Assembly: GCA_947472635.1 (NCBI GenBank) | Contig: CANJDY010000048.1 | Coordinates: 1 to 11,695, forward strand | Length of the DNA: 11,695 bases | From: Chitinophagaceae bacterium | GTDB lineage: Bacteria > Bacteroidota > Bacteroidia > Chitinophagales > Chitinophagaceae | Direction: 5' to 3' | In this document: positions 1 through 7,600 of the stretch, piece after piece | How the letters are laid out: each line of letters starts with the position of its first letter | How positions within the stretch are numbered: the first letter of the stretch is position 1 | Notes under the pieces: generated by a model | What the model saw: only the letters and a program-made list of their open reading frames with translations | Told to the model about the DNA's origin: nothing | Database searches by the model: none | Position numbers and translations under genes: made by a program

Positions 1-549
1 GATTGCATTGAATCCATAGTAAAGCAGCAAACATGCAAAAGCACTGGTTAAAAAAGCCACTACTGCATGATTGGTAAAGCTGCTCCCACACAAGCCGATC
101 GCCGCAAATACCGATGCCAATAAAAAAAGCCCAATATAACTTCCGGCTATGCCTCCTCCATCAATTCCTCCGCCGGCACTTAAACTTTTGATGGTAAAAA
201 TATAAATAAAGGTAGGTGCAATTACAAAAATGAGCACCCCCAAAATAGCAATATATTTACCTGCAACAATCTGGAATTTAGTAAGTGGCCTGGTTTGCAG
301 TATTTCAAAAGTGCCCAATCTAAACTCTTCGGATAAGGAACGCATCGTAATTGCAGGGACCAAAAATATCAATACCCAGGGAGATAGTTCAAAAAAGCTA
401 TCCAGGGTAGCATATCCAAAATCAAATAGATTACTATCATTGAGTACAAATAAAAAAAAGCCATTTACCAGTAAGAACAAAATAATGGCAATGTATCCAG
501 TAAGGTTACTAAAAAATTGGTGCAATTCCTTTTTACAAATACTCCACAT
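1..549 (-). CDS. gldF: Gliding-motility ABC transporter permease GldF (C-terminus cut off by window edge)
   Basis: The first 183 codons of an ABC-2 type permease are visible, read from an ATG at 549-547; the reading frame is still open at base 1, so the C-terminus lies outside the window. The N-terminus MWSICKKELHQFF, the paired aromatic and Pro residues around 51-68, the block TMRSLSEEFRLGTFEILQTR (68-87) and the Gly-rich GGGIDGGGIAGSYIGL (126-141) match the GldF family pattern. Hydrophobic segments lie at about 18-35, 56-68, 98-120, 136-153 and 162-178. In Bacteroidota, GldF acts in the inner membrane with the ATPase GldA and the periplasmic GldG, in a transporter needed for gliding in some species; its substrate is not known. 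gldG usually follows and would lie to the left. An in-frame stop at 603-601 and the lack of another ATG in between support this start. No Shine-Dalgarno sequence is visible. Confidence 0.9.
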   Translation of the reverse strand, partial: MWSICKKELHQFFSNLTGYIAIILFLLVNGFFLFVLNDSNLFDFGYATLDSFFELSPWVLIFLVPAITMRSLSEEFRLGTFEILQTRPLTKFQIVAGKYIAILGVLIFVIAPTFIYIFTIKSLSAGGGIDGGGIAGSYIGLFLLASVFAAIGLCGSSFTNHAVVAFLTSAFACLLLYYGFNAI

Positions 550-853
550 AAATGATAAAATTAGATGCAATTTACAGCTTAGCGCCAACAATAATTTTGT
601 TTAAATATTAATTGATGTCAATTTGATTATATAGAATAATTTACAATATGACGCTTGGGTTCATTTTTATTAAAAATTTATCAACCCAATGCAGCGTTTT
701 AAAAAAAGCCTTTGTCTATAGTCTTGAATTGTTGTTGATTAAACTGCCAATAAATTACCAATTGAACGTAGGACGATCGATTTTTTATTAAAAAAACTTT
801 CCTGCCTCAGATACTTATCAGACAATAGTTGTTTACCAAAACCAACTGCTGAG

Positions 854-879
854 TCCCGCCCACAAGGCGGGATTTTTTT
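854..879 (+). terminator. Intrinsic terminator on plus strand without a recognised upstream gene
   Basis: A perfect 7-bp GC-rich stem TCCCGCC (854-860) / GGCGGGA (866-872) with a 5-base loop CACAA is followed directly by seven T (873-879). The T tract lies only on the plus-strand side, so it ends rightward transcription. The genes on both sides read leftward, so the transcript it terminates is not one of the annotated genes. Confidence 0.75.
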
Positions 880-992
880 ATTTCAGCTTTAATTTTACAA
901 GCTTTTACCCCAATAGTAATATCAAGTCAACTGAAAAAACATCGATACCCTTTAAAATAAATAAACAGTACAACCCCTAGAGAAGGAGGAGT

Positions 993-1024
993 AAAAAAAA
1001 GCCCAGCTACCATTGGCAACTGGG
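993..1024 (-). terminator. Intrinsic terminator of the iscS-iscU-iscA operon
   Basis: Read on the minus strand, CCCAGUUGCC (1024-1015) pairs over 10 bp with GGUAGCUGGG (1011-1002) around a 3-base AAU loop. It is followed by one C and then eight U (1000-993). Two of the ten pairs are G-U wobbles that become A-C mismatches in plus-strand RNA, so the structure is strand-specific. It starts 44 bases downstream of the iscA stop codon, which fits the 3' end of the isc transcript. Confidence 0.85.
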
Positions 1025-1068
1025 AATATGATATTCACTCTACTTACTTCAGCGGAATTTAAATTACA

Positions 1069-1473
1069 TTATACAGCAAAGCTTTCACCACAACCACAGC
1101 TTCTACTAGCATTGGGATTGTTGAAAAAAAATCCCTTCCCATTCAATCCATCACTAAATTCCAGCTCGGTATTTACCAGGTACAAAAAGCTTTTGAGGTC
1201 GGTAACAATTTTAATACCCTTATCTTCAAAAGATTGATCCATTGGCTTTTGCTCATTGTCAAAGTCCATTTTATAACTTAGGCCACTACATCCTCCCCCT
1301 ACTACGCCTACTCGCAAAAAATAGGACGGATCCTCTGCCAAACCTGCATCCTTCATTAGCGTAATAACCTTTGCCTTTGCCTTGTCACTTATGTAAATAG
1401 CATTATCCAAGGCTACAGGAGCAACTGTTGTTGCTACTTCATTGTCCAATATATTTACAACATTACTACTCAT
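1069..1473 (-). CDS. iscA: A-type iron-sulfur carrier protein IscA/HesB family
   Basis: The product is 134 residues. The family signature is complete: Cys62 in VVGGGCSGLSY (57-67), and Cys126 and Cys128 in the C-terminal SCGCGESF. These three cysteines bind iron or an Fe-S cluster in A-type carriers, which take clusters from the scaffold and pass them to target apoproteins in the cytoplasm. The conserved core begins near residue 26 (IYISDKAKAKV). The protein therefore carries about 25 residues more at the N-terminus than a typical IscA of about 107 residues; the extension is rich in Val, Ala, Asn and Thr with no motif I know. No ATG lies between residue 1 and the core, so the ATG at 1473 is kept. 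It is the last gene of the isc operon, 63 bp after iscU, and is followed by a strong terminator. Assignment to IscA rather than SufA or ErpA rests on its position beside iscU. Confidence 0.9.
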   Translation of the reverse strand: MSSNVVNILDNEVATTVAPVALDNAIYISDKAKAKVITLMKDAGLAEDPSYFLRVGVVGGGCSGLSYKMDFDNEQKPMDQSFEDKGIKIVTDLKSFLYLVNTELEFSDGLNGKGFFFNNPNASRSCGCGESFAV

Positions 1474-1536
1474 GTTCTACAACTTTTGTTCGTTTATTTA
1501 CCTTACAGCCCATCCTTTGAATAGGCATGCAAAGGC

Positions 1537-1956
1537 CTAGTGAACCACACTTTCTTCAAACTTAATCGAATCCATGCCATTCTTAACCCTGTAATCATTG
1601 ATAGCTGCTTTGATCGCATCTTCTGCTAATACAGAACAGTGAATTTTTACTGGCGGAAGATTTAACTCTTCTACAAAATCCATATTATCTACAGTAAGGG
1701 CCTCATCGATACTTTTTCCTTTTAGCCATTCTGTAGCCAAAGAAGAAGAAGCAATCGCCGAACCACAGCCAAAAGTTTTAAATTTTGCATCTGTAATCAT
1801 TCCAGTTGCATCATCTACTTCAATTTGCAAACGCATTACATCGCCGCATTCAGGCGCTCCTACAAGCCCAGTACCTACATTTTTACTGCTTTTATCAAGG
1901 GTACCCACATTTTTGGGATTTTGGTAGTGATCAATCACTTTTTCTGAATATGCCAT
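1537..1956 (-). CDS. iscU: Iron-sulfur cluster assembly scaffold IscU
   Basis: IscU is the scaffold on which IscS-derived sulfur and iron are built into [2Fe-2S] clusters. The 139-residue product starts MAYSEKVIDHYQNPKNVGTL, typical of the family. It keeps all ligand residues: Cys37 and Asp39 in APECGDVM, Cys64 in TFGCGSAIASSS, and His106-Cys107 in KIHCSVLAEDA. The segment LPPVK (100-104), recognised by the Hsp70 chaperone HscA in IscU proteins, is intact. An HscA/HscB pair is therefore probably encoded elsewhere, since neither gene is here. The gene lies 93 bp after iscS and 63 bp before iscA. A small inverted repeat AAGCG/CGCTT (1995-1999/2007-2011) lies in the upstream gap, and CCTTTG/CAAAGG (1514-1519/1530-1535) lies just after the stop codon. 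Neither has a T tract, so they are not terminators but could affect mRNA processing. Confidence 0.96.
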   Translation of the reverse strand: MAYSEKVIDHYQNPKNVGTLDKSSKNVGTGLVGAPECGDVMRLQIEVDDATGMITDAKFKTFGCGSAIASSSLATEWLKGKSIDEALTVDNMDFVEELNLPPVKIHCSVLAEDAIKAAINDYRVKNGMDSIKFEESVVH

Positions 1957-2049
1957 TGTTGTGAAATTTAAAATGTAAAATTAAGAAAACTAACAAGCGA
2001 ATCAACCGCTTCACCTAATCTTCCAACTGTTATTTTGTTTACTTATATA

Positions 2050-3267
2050 TTAATGTGCTGCCCACTCAATTTTACTTAAATCGATTCCCTCCTTATACAT
2101 TTCCCACAGCGGACTCATATCTCTTAACTTTAATACCGTTTCGCTGATTGCTTTGATGGTATAATCAATTTGCTCCTCATTGGTGAAACGGCCAAGGCCA
2201 AAACGAAGTGAACTGTGTGCCAAATCATCTCCTAAACCCAATGCTTTTAAAACATAAGATGGTTCGAGTGAAGCGGAGGTACAAGCAGAGCCGGAACTTA
2301 ATGCGATATTTTTATTAAATCCCATTAACAACCCTTCCCCTTCTACATGCTTAAAAGAAATATTGGTCACATGCGGTAAACGATGTTCAGTACTTCCATT
2401 GATATAAGCTTCTTCCAGCTTCATTAATTCCGTTTCCAACTTATCCCTTAGTTTACTGATTCGTATGGTATCTTCTTCCATATCCTGCATACATATTTCA
2501 CAAGCTTTGCCAAATCCTACTATACCGGGTACATTGAGTGTTCCGCTGCGCATTCCTCTTTCATGGCCGCCGCCGTCCATTTGTGCGGTAACTTTTACCC
2601 GAGGATTTTTACGACGCACATACAAGGCGCCTACTCCTTTAGGTCCATACATTTTATGAGCGGTAAATGCCATTAAATCAATCCCGTCTTTATTTACATC
2701 CACGGGTATTTTCCCTACGGCTTGCACAGCATCTGTAAAAAGCAGCACCCCATGTTTTTTAGCAATGGTGCTAATTGCGCTAATTGGCTGAACAGTACCA
2801 ATTTCATTATTAGCATACATAATCGCTATTAGAATGGTAGTAGGACGAATAGCTGCTTCCAGCTCATTGAGATCGATTAAACCATCCGGCTTTACCTTCA
2901 AATAAGTTACCTCTCCCCCAGCTTTTTCAATATGCTTACATGTATCCAAAACTGCTTTATGCTCGGTGGTAGCTGTAATAATATGATTGCCTTTGCTAGC
3001 ATACATCTCAAAAATGCCCTTTATAGCTAGGTTATCGCCCTCAGTAGCACCACTAGTAAAAATGATCTCTTTTGGATCTGCTCCAATTAATTTAGCCACC
3101 TGCTCACGTGCATAGTCTACCGCTTCCTCTGCTTCCCAGCCAAAAGGATGATTACGGCTAGCTGCATTGCCAAAATGCTCCAAAAAATAAGGGGTCATCG
3201 CTTCCAGTACCCTAGGATCCATGGGAGTGGTTGCATTGTTATCTAGATAAATCGGTAACTTCAACAT
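2050..3267 (-). CDS. iscS: Cysteine desulfurase IscS (PLP-dependent)
   Basis: This is a class V aminotransferase-fold enzyme that converts L-cysteine to alanine and passes the persulfide sulfur to IscU and other acceptors. The length of 405 residues is close to E. coli IscS (404). Visible landmarks are the N-terminal [14 protein letters not shown] (7-20), [14 protein letters not shown] (71-84), His103 in TEHKAV (stacks on PLP), Asp179 in [10 protein letters not shown], the PLP-binding Lys205 in [24 protein letters not shown] (240-253), and the catalytic loop Cys329 in [15 protein letters not shown]. This loop form is the group I (IscS/NifS) type, not SufS. The C-terminal tail [10 protein letters not shown] closely resembles the E. 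coli IscS tail involved in contact with IscU. It is the first gene of the operon, with a good -7 promoter element just upstream. No iscR regulator gene lies next to it. Confidence 0.97.
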   Translation of the reverse strand: MLKLPIYLDNNATTPMDPRVLEAMTPYFLEHFGNAASRNHPFGWEAEEAVDYAREQVAKLIGADPKEIIFTSGATEGDNLAIKGIFEMYASKGNHIITATTEHKAVLDTCKHIEKAGGEVTYLKVKPDGLIDLNELEAAIRPTTILIAIMYANNEIGTVQPISAISTIAKKHGVLLFTDAVQAVGKIPVDVNKDGIDLMAFTAHKMYGPKGVGALYVRRKNPRVKVTAQMDGGGHERGMRSGTLNVPGIVGFGKACEICMQDMEEDTIRISKLRDKLETELMKLEEAYINGSTEHRLPHVTNISFKHVEGEGLLMGFNKNIALSSGSACTSASLEPSYVLKALGLGDDLAHSSLRFGLGRFTNEEQIDYTIKAISETVLKLRDMSPLWEMYKEGIDLSKIEWAAH

Positions 3268-3292
3268 ATTCTTCTATTTTTATATTACAACG

Positions 3293-3300
3293 CAAATTTA
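3293..3300 (-). promoter_or_regulatory. Candidate -7 promoter element of the isc operon
   Basis: The minus strand reads TAAATTTG, an exact match to the Bacteroidota -7 consensus TAnnTTTG, about 25 bases upstream of the iscS ATG. This predicts a short 5' leader of about 20 bases. No clear TTTG -33 element lies at the expected spacing. The same 131-bp divergent gap must also hold the promoter of the methylmalonyl-CoA epimerase gene, which I could not place. It also contains a 9-bp direct repeat CAGTCAAAA (3332-3340 and 3381-3389). Confidence 0.45.
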
Positions 3301-3398
3301 CTATAAATGGTTTTATTTTAGCCGTCCGAAGCAGTCAAAAGCATTCATTTTACCTATTTCGTAAACACTGAGCACCAAAACAGTCAAAAAAATCATCT

Positions 3399-3800
3399 AT
3401 GCTAAAAATTGAACATATTGGTATTGCCGTAAAAGAGCTGGCAACTTCGGTACCCCTATTTGAAAAGCTACTCAATACAAACTGTTACAAGACTGAAATA
3501 GTTGCAACAGAGCAAGTAAATACTGCCTTTTTTCAAAAGGGCGACACCAAAATTGAACTGTTGGAAAGTAGTACACAAGATGGTGTCATTGCCAAATTCA
3601 TTGAAAAAAAAGGCGAAGGAATTCATCATATTGCACTTGAAGTAGCCGATATCGAAGCTGAAATGGCAAGATTGAAAACGGAAGGATTTATATTACTAAA
3701 CGAAATACCCAAACTGGGGGCAGATAATAAGTTGGTTTGTTTTTTACATCCCAAAGGAACCAACAGCGTATTAATAGAGTTGTGTATGGAAAATAAATGA
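3399..3800 (+). CDS. mce: Methylmalonyl-CoA epimerase
   Basis: This is a 133-residue vicinal oxygen chelate (VOC/glyoxalase-like) protein that interconverts (2R)- and (2S)-methylmalonyl-CoA. It links propionyl-CoA, odd-chain and branched-chain carbon flow to succinyl-CoA through the mutase. The two VOC modules are visible. The first starts IEHIGIAV with metal-ligand candidate His6 and contains KIELLESS (51-58). The second starts GIHHIALEV with His77 as ligand candidate and ends in NSVLIELC with Glu127 as the last ligand. The segment STQDGVIAKFIEKKGEGIHH (58-77) is characteristic of this epimerase rather than of glyoxalase I. The length is normal. The gene stands alone: divergent from iscS, and convergent with the hydrolase gene 92 bp downstream. 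No T-tract terminator is seen in that gap, only a 5-bp hairpin CTGAA/TTCAG (3804-3808/3814-3818). The start ATG has no Shine-Dalgarno sequence, only an A-rich stretch. Confidence 0.92.
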   Translation: MLKIEHIGIAVKELATSVPLFEKLLNTNCYKTEIVATEQVNTAFFQKGDTKIELLESSTQDGVIAKFIEKKGEGIHHIALEVADIEAEMARLKTEGFILLNEIPKLGADNKLVCFLHPKGTNSVLIELCMENK

Positions 3801-3892
3801 GTACTGAATTGACTTCAGAACTAGCTCACTGAAAGGTCATTTCTACGCTAATCATTGGGAGAGGCTTTGAAAGATACCTGCTATTTCATATT

Positions 3893-4531
3893 TTACCTTA
3901 AGTAGGGGTTGCTCGCCTTTTCTGCACCAATAGTGGTAGTTGCACCATGACCACTATATACCACTGTTTCCTCGGGTAATACAAGTAATTTAGTTTTAAT
4001 ATGGTGTAATAAAGCCTCGTGATCCCCCAAAGGCAAGTCCGTTCTTCCAATACTTCCCTGAAACAATACATCACCTCCAATTAAAAAATGTTGGTCGGCA
4101 CAATAAAAACAAATACTTCCAGGGGAGTGGCCTGGAACTTCAATTACAGCCAACTCACTATTCCCTAGCTGTATTTTATCTCCCTCCTTCAATAAAATAA
4201 ATTCCCCTTCGTAGCTATCAAAAGGTAGATTGTACATTAATCCGGAGGTAGGGGCGTAGGACAGCACTAGTTTCTCCTTTTCGTGGATCTGTAGGGTTAA
4301 TTGGTAAGTTTCTGCAACCATTTTATTCCCAAATACATGATCTAGGTGGCAATGGGTGTTGAGTAAATGGGTTGGTTTTAGCTCATTTTGGGTAATAAAG
4401 GCCTTCAGGCTTTCTTTTTCAGCGTCAAAATAGCATCCCGGATCAATAATGATGCATTGTTTTGACTCATTATAGAGTAAATAGGTATTTTCCCCGATAG
4501 GATTGAAAGTAAAAGATTTTATTTTAAACAT
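3893..4531 (-). CDS. Metallo-beta-lactamase-fold hydrolase, glyoxalase II-like (YcbL type)
   Basis: The 212-residue product keeps the full dinuclear metal site of the fold: His60, His62, Asp64 and His65 in NTHCHLDHVFGN, His135 in VPGHSPGSICFY, Asp154 in LIGGDVLFQGSIGRTDLP, and His195 in VYSGHGATTTIGAEKASNP. The GGDVLFxGSIGRTDLP block and the short length, without the C-terminal substrate-binding domain of classical glyoxalase II, match the YcbL group of cytoplasmic hydrolases. Those hydrolyse hydroxyacyl-thioesters such as S-lactoylglutathione in tested members. Which thiol this organism uses is unknown, so the physiological substrate is open. The ATG at 4531 is chosen over a TTG two codons upstream because family members begin with a short MFKIKSF-like strand. 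The gene is divergent from the large outer-membrane protein gene, with an 82-bp gap. Confidence 0.85.
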   Translation of the reverse strand: MFKIKSFTFNPIGENTYLLYNESKQCIIIDPGCYFDAEKESLKAFITQNELKPTHLLNTHCHLDHVFGNKMVAETYQLTLQIHEKEKLVLSYAPTSGLMYNLPFDSYEGEFILLKEGDKIQLGNSELAVIEVPGHSPGSICFYCADQHFLIGGDVLFQGSIGRTDLPLGDHEALLHHIKTKLLVLPEETVVYSGHGATTTIGAEKASNPYLR

Positions 4532-4537
4532 TAGCAA

Positions 4538-4566
4538 TTTGTTTACTTAATAATGCAATATTTTTA
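4538..4566 (+). promoter_or_regulatory. Candidate promoter of the large outer-membrane protein gene
   Basis: TTTG (4538-4541) is followed after 17 bases by TATTTTTA (4559-4566). The latter differs from the Bacteroidota -7 consensus TAnnTTTG in one base. Initiation a few bases downstream (about 4572) would leave a leader of about 40 bases before the ATG at 4614. It would exclude the in-frame ATG at 4566, in agreement with the signal-peptide evidence for the later start. Confidence 0.35.
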
Positions 4567-4613
4567 TGATTAATTTAGATACATTCTTTATTTTACCAAA
4601 TATCAAATTCAGC

Positions 4614-7600
4614 ATGGCAAAGTTCAGCATAATTTTCACATACCTCTGCATTCTTTTGTTTGGATCCTATACCTCAACGGCCCAGGTAAATACGGTGGAG
4701 TTTGGTAAAAACCGAGTGCAATTTAAAAAATTCAAATGGCAATATTACCAAACCAAAAACTTCAATACTTATTTTAATCAAAATGGGCAGGAGCTAGCCA
4801 AATTTATAGCACAAGTAGCAGAAGAAGAAACGCCAAAAATAGAAGCCTTTACAGAATATAGTCTTCAGCGAAGGGCCAATATTATTGTATACAATGAATT
4901 TGCTGATTTACAACAGTCAAATATTGGCATGGGCATTGACTGGCAAATAACTGGTGGAGCAACCCAATTGGTCAATAATAAAATGGTGGTTTATTTTAAT
5001 GGTGACCATGCACATTTGCGAAAACAAATCAGGGAAGGTATTGCCCGAATTTTAACAGACAATATTTTATTTGGCGACGACCTGGGAGAAGTTGCTGGCA
5101 ACCAAGCTTTACTGGATTTGCCCAAATGGCTAACCAATGGGTATGTTGCTTTTGCAGGTGAGAACTGGAATACAACACTCGATGATGAATTAAAAAGTGA
5201 AATCCTTAGTGGTAACTACCGGAATTTTTATCAGTTTGCATTTGAAAAGCCTTTGCTTGCAGGGCATTCATTCTGGCATTTTATTGAGGAAAAATATAAA
5301 AAAGAAAATGTTACCTATCTATTTTATCTAGCAAGAGTTTATAAAAATTTAAACCGGGCTTGTCTGCAAATCTGCAAGCAAAAATTCAAAAATGTATTGA
5401 GTGAATTCATGGAGTTTGAAGAGGAGAAATACTTTGCTGATATTTCAAAAAGAAAGGCATACCCAAAAGGGAGTGTTATTGAAAGTTTTGATATCAATAA
5501 AAGAAAGGATTACTACCGCATCAATGTAAACCCTGTTGCCAAAAATAGCACGTATGCAATGGTGGAATACAAAAAAGGATTGGTAAAATTACAACTGAGT
5601 GAAGATTTCAGCTTTACTACCTTGCTGAAATACGGCATCCGGAGTTACAAAAATGAAACTAACCCCGACTATCCAATTATGGCTTGGGATCCAAAAGGGA
5701 CTAGGCTTACAGTAATCTATAGTCAAGAAGGGAAATTGAAATTGTTTGTATATGATGTAGTATCGAGAATAAAATCTCCCAAACTGGATTTAACTAAACA
5801 GTTTCAACAAATTCAGGATGTAAAATACATGCTCGATAGCAAAACGCTTTTATTGAGTGCGGTGAAAAATGGCCATACCGATATTTTTACCCTCAATTTA
5901 GAAAATGAAAAAGTGCAGCAGATTACCGACGATGTATATGATGATCTAGATGCAACATTTGTTTCATTTCCTGGAAAAACGGGAATTATTTTCGCAAGCA
6001 ATCGACCAAGTGCAGATGCAAAATCAAGCGATACCGTTTTGCCTAGTAAAAACAACTACAATATATTCCTCATTACAAATTTTGGAAACAAATCAGCACT
6101 CAACCAAATCACACAATTATCGCATCAGCAGTATGGTAACGCCCGATATCCAATGCCTTATAATTCGAACCACTTCACCTTTATCAGTGATGAAAATGGG
6201 GTGGCCAACAGATATGCTGGATTCTTTACCACAAAGGCTGCCGGACTTGATACACTGGTATTGATTGCTGATGAAATTCTGAGAAATCCTTCTTTAAAAG
6301 AAGTAGATAGCACACTAAAGGTTCATAAGAAAAGCGATGTGGATTCTATTGCAGTAGTGGCAGTTTCGAAGGATTCTGCTTATACATTTCCCCTTACAAA
6401 TTATGAAAGTAGTGTTGCAGAAACAAGGATTGCAGGTGCCAACAACCAGGTGAGTGAGGTTACCCGACAAAGTGATGAAAAAACATTGTACAAATTAAAA
6501 ATCGATGAGAACACCCTCCGCCGAAGAAATATAACGGTGCCCCCTACTTCCTATATGAAAGGAATTGTGATGGCCGATAAGATTATGGAAAAATCTGTAG
6601 ACCAGTTAGATATTCCTTTAATCAATTTGGACACTGTTAACAATGAGGCCAATGCTTTTCAAACTGAATTTGAAAACGATAAGAAGCAGAATGAAAAGGC
6701 AGGAAAAATGGGTAAAGCGGAAGAAGGTGAAAAAAATGAGGTGCTAAAAAAAGCAAAGTTGTTCGTTTACAAACCGGTAAAATTCGGGGCCGATTATGGT
6801 GGTGTAGCTTTCAACAACTCGGTACTCTATAATCGCTACCAGCCCTACGCAGGTGGCCAGGGACCTATTAATCTATCGTCCAATTCAGTATTGAATGGGC
6901 TAATTCGGCTAGGCACTTCCGAATTAATGGAAGACATTAAAATTACCGGTGCTTTTAAATTATCTACCAATTTAAAAGACAATGAATGGTTGATGAGCTA
7001 TCAAAATTTAAAAAGAAGATTTGACTGGGGAACTACTTACTACAGAAATGTAATAGGCGCTGACAACGGCAGGATATTCACCAATCTTTACCAGGCTAGT
7101 GTAGCTTACCCATTCGATAATAGTAAAAGAATAAAATTGGATGTAGGTATCAGAAGTGATAGAAGCGTTTTCTTCACTGATATTAATGATATCAACAGTT
7201 TGAAGGAACCAGATATAAAAAGAAAATTTGTAACTACCCACGTTGAATATGTATACGACAACACGCTCAACCCTTCTCAAAATATTTGGAACGGACTTAG
7301 GTATAAATTGTATTTCGATTGGAATACGGATGTAAGCAAGGAAGTATACAGTACAGGTAAATTCAACTTTAACTGGGGAATGGATGCCCGTTATTATTAC
7401 CCCATTTACCGTAATTTTATTTGGGCAGGCCGAGCAGCGGGTGAATTTAGCTGGGGCAATCAAAAAACAATTTACTTCTTAGGTGGAACAGATGGTGGGC
7501 TATTTCCCAAATTTAACGACAACCCACCCGCAGCTGATAACTACTATACTTTTCAAAGCCTTGCGGTAAATATGAGGGGTTTTAACCAAAATGTTTCCAA

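Larger units (their letters stand above)
550..1068. other. Gene-free region between gldF and iscA, with two opposed terminators
   Basis: This 519-base stretch holds no ORF of convincing length or family. The part from 600 to 790 is very AT-rich and includes a 47-codon plus-strand ORF (648-791) with no recognisable motif, which could be chance. Just before the plus-strand terminator at 854-879, two nested complementary pairs can be seen: CTCAG (796-800) with CTGAG (849-853), and AGTTG with CAACT (843-847) inside it. That is the kind of folding expected of the 3' part of a small RNA. The isc terminator lies at 993-1024. A strong GGAGG-like string at 984-989 is not followed by a sensible gene. 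The gldF promoter should lie between 550 and about 650 on the minus strand, but I could not identify it. Confidence 0.6.

Noticed and set aside
230..604. Plus-strand ORF of 124 codons
   Set aside because: It lies antisense to the clear GldF reading frame and its product shows no family features.
982..1030. Strong GGAGG ribosome-binding-like string on the plus strand
   Set aside because: No plausible gene follows, Bacteroidota genes here do not use Shine-Dalgarno sites, and the stretch overlaps the U tract and stem of the isc terminator.
1013..1237. Plus-strand ORF antisense to iscA
   Set aside because: It overlaps the terminator and the conserved cysteine region of iscA on the other strand; a shadow frame.
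2465..2659. Plus-strand ORF inside iscS
   Set aside because: Antisense to a well-conserved enzyme domain, no motif; a shadow frame.
3332..3389. Direct repeat CAGTCAAAA, 49 bases apart, in the iscS/mce gap
   Set aside because: Only two short copies in an AT-rich gap; may be chance, so not claimed as an operator.
7008..7463. Minus-strand 151-codon ORF inside the outer-membrane barrel region
   Set aside because: It is antisense to the barrel-coding part and its composition reflects the reverse of aromatic beta-strand codons; no signal peptide or domain pattern.
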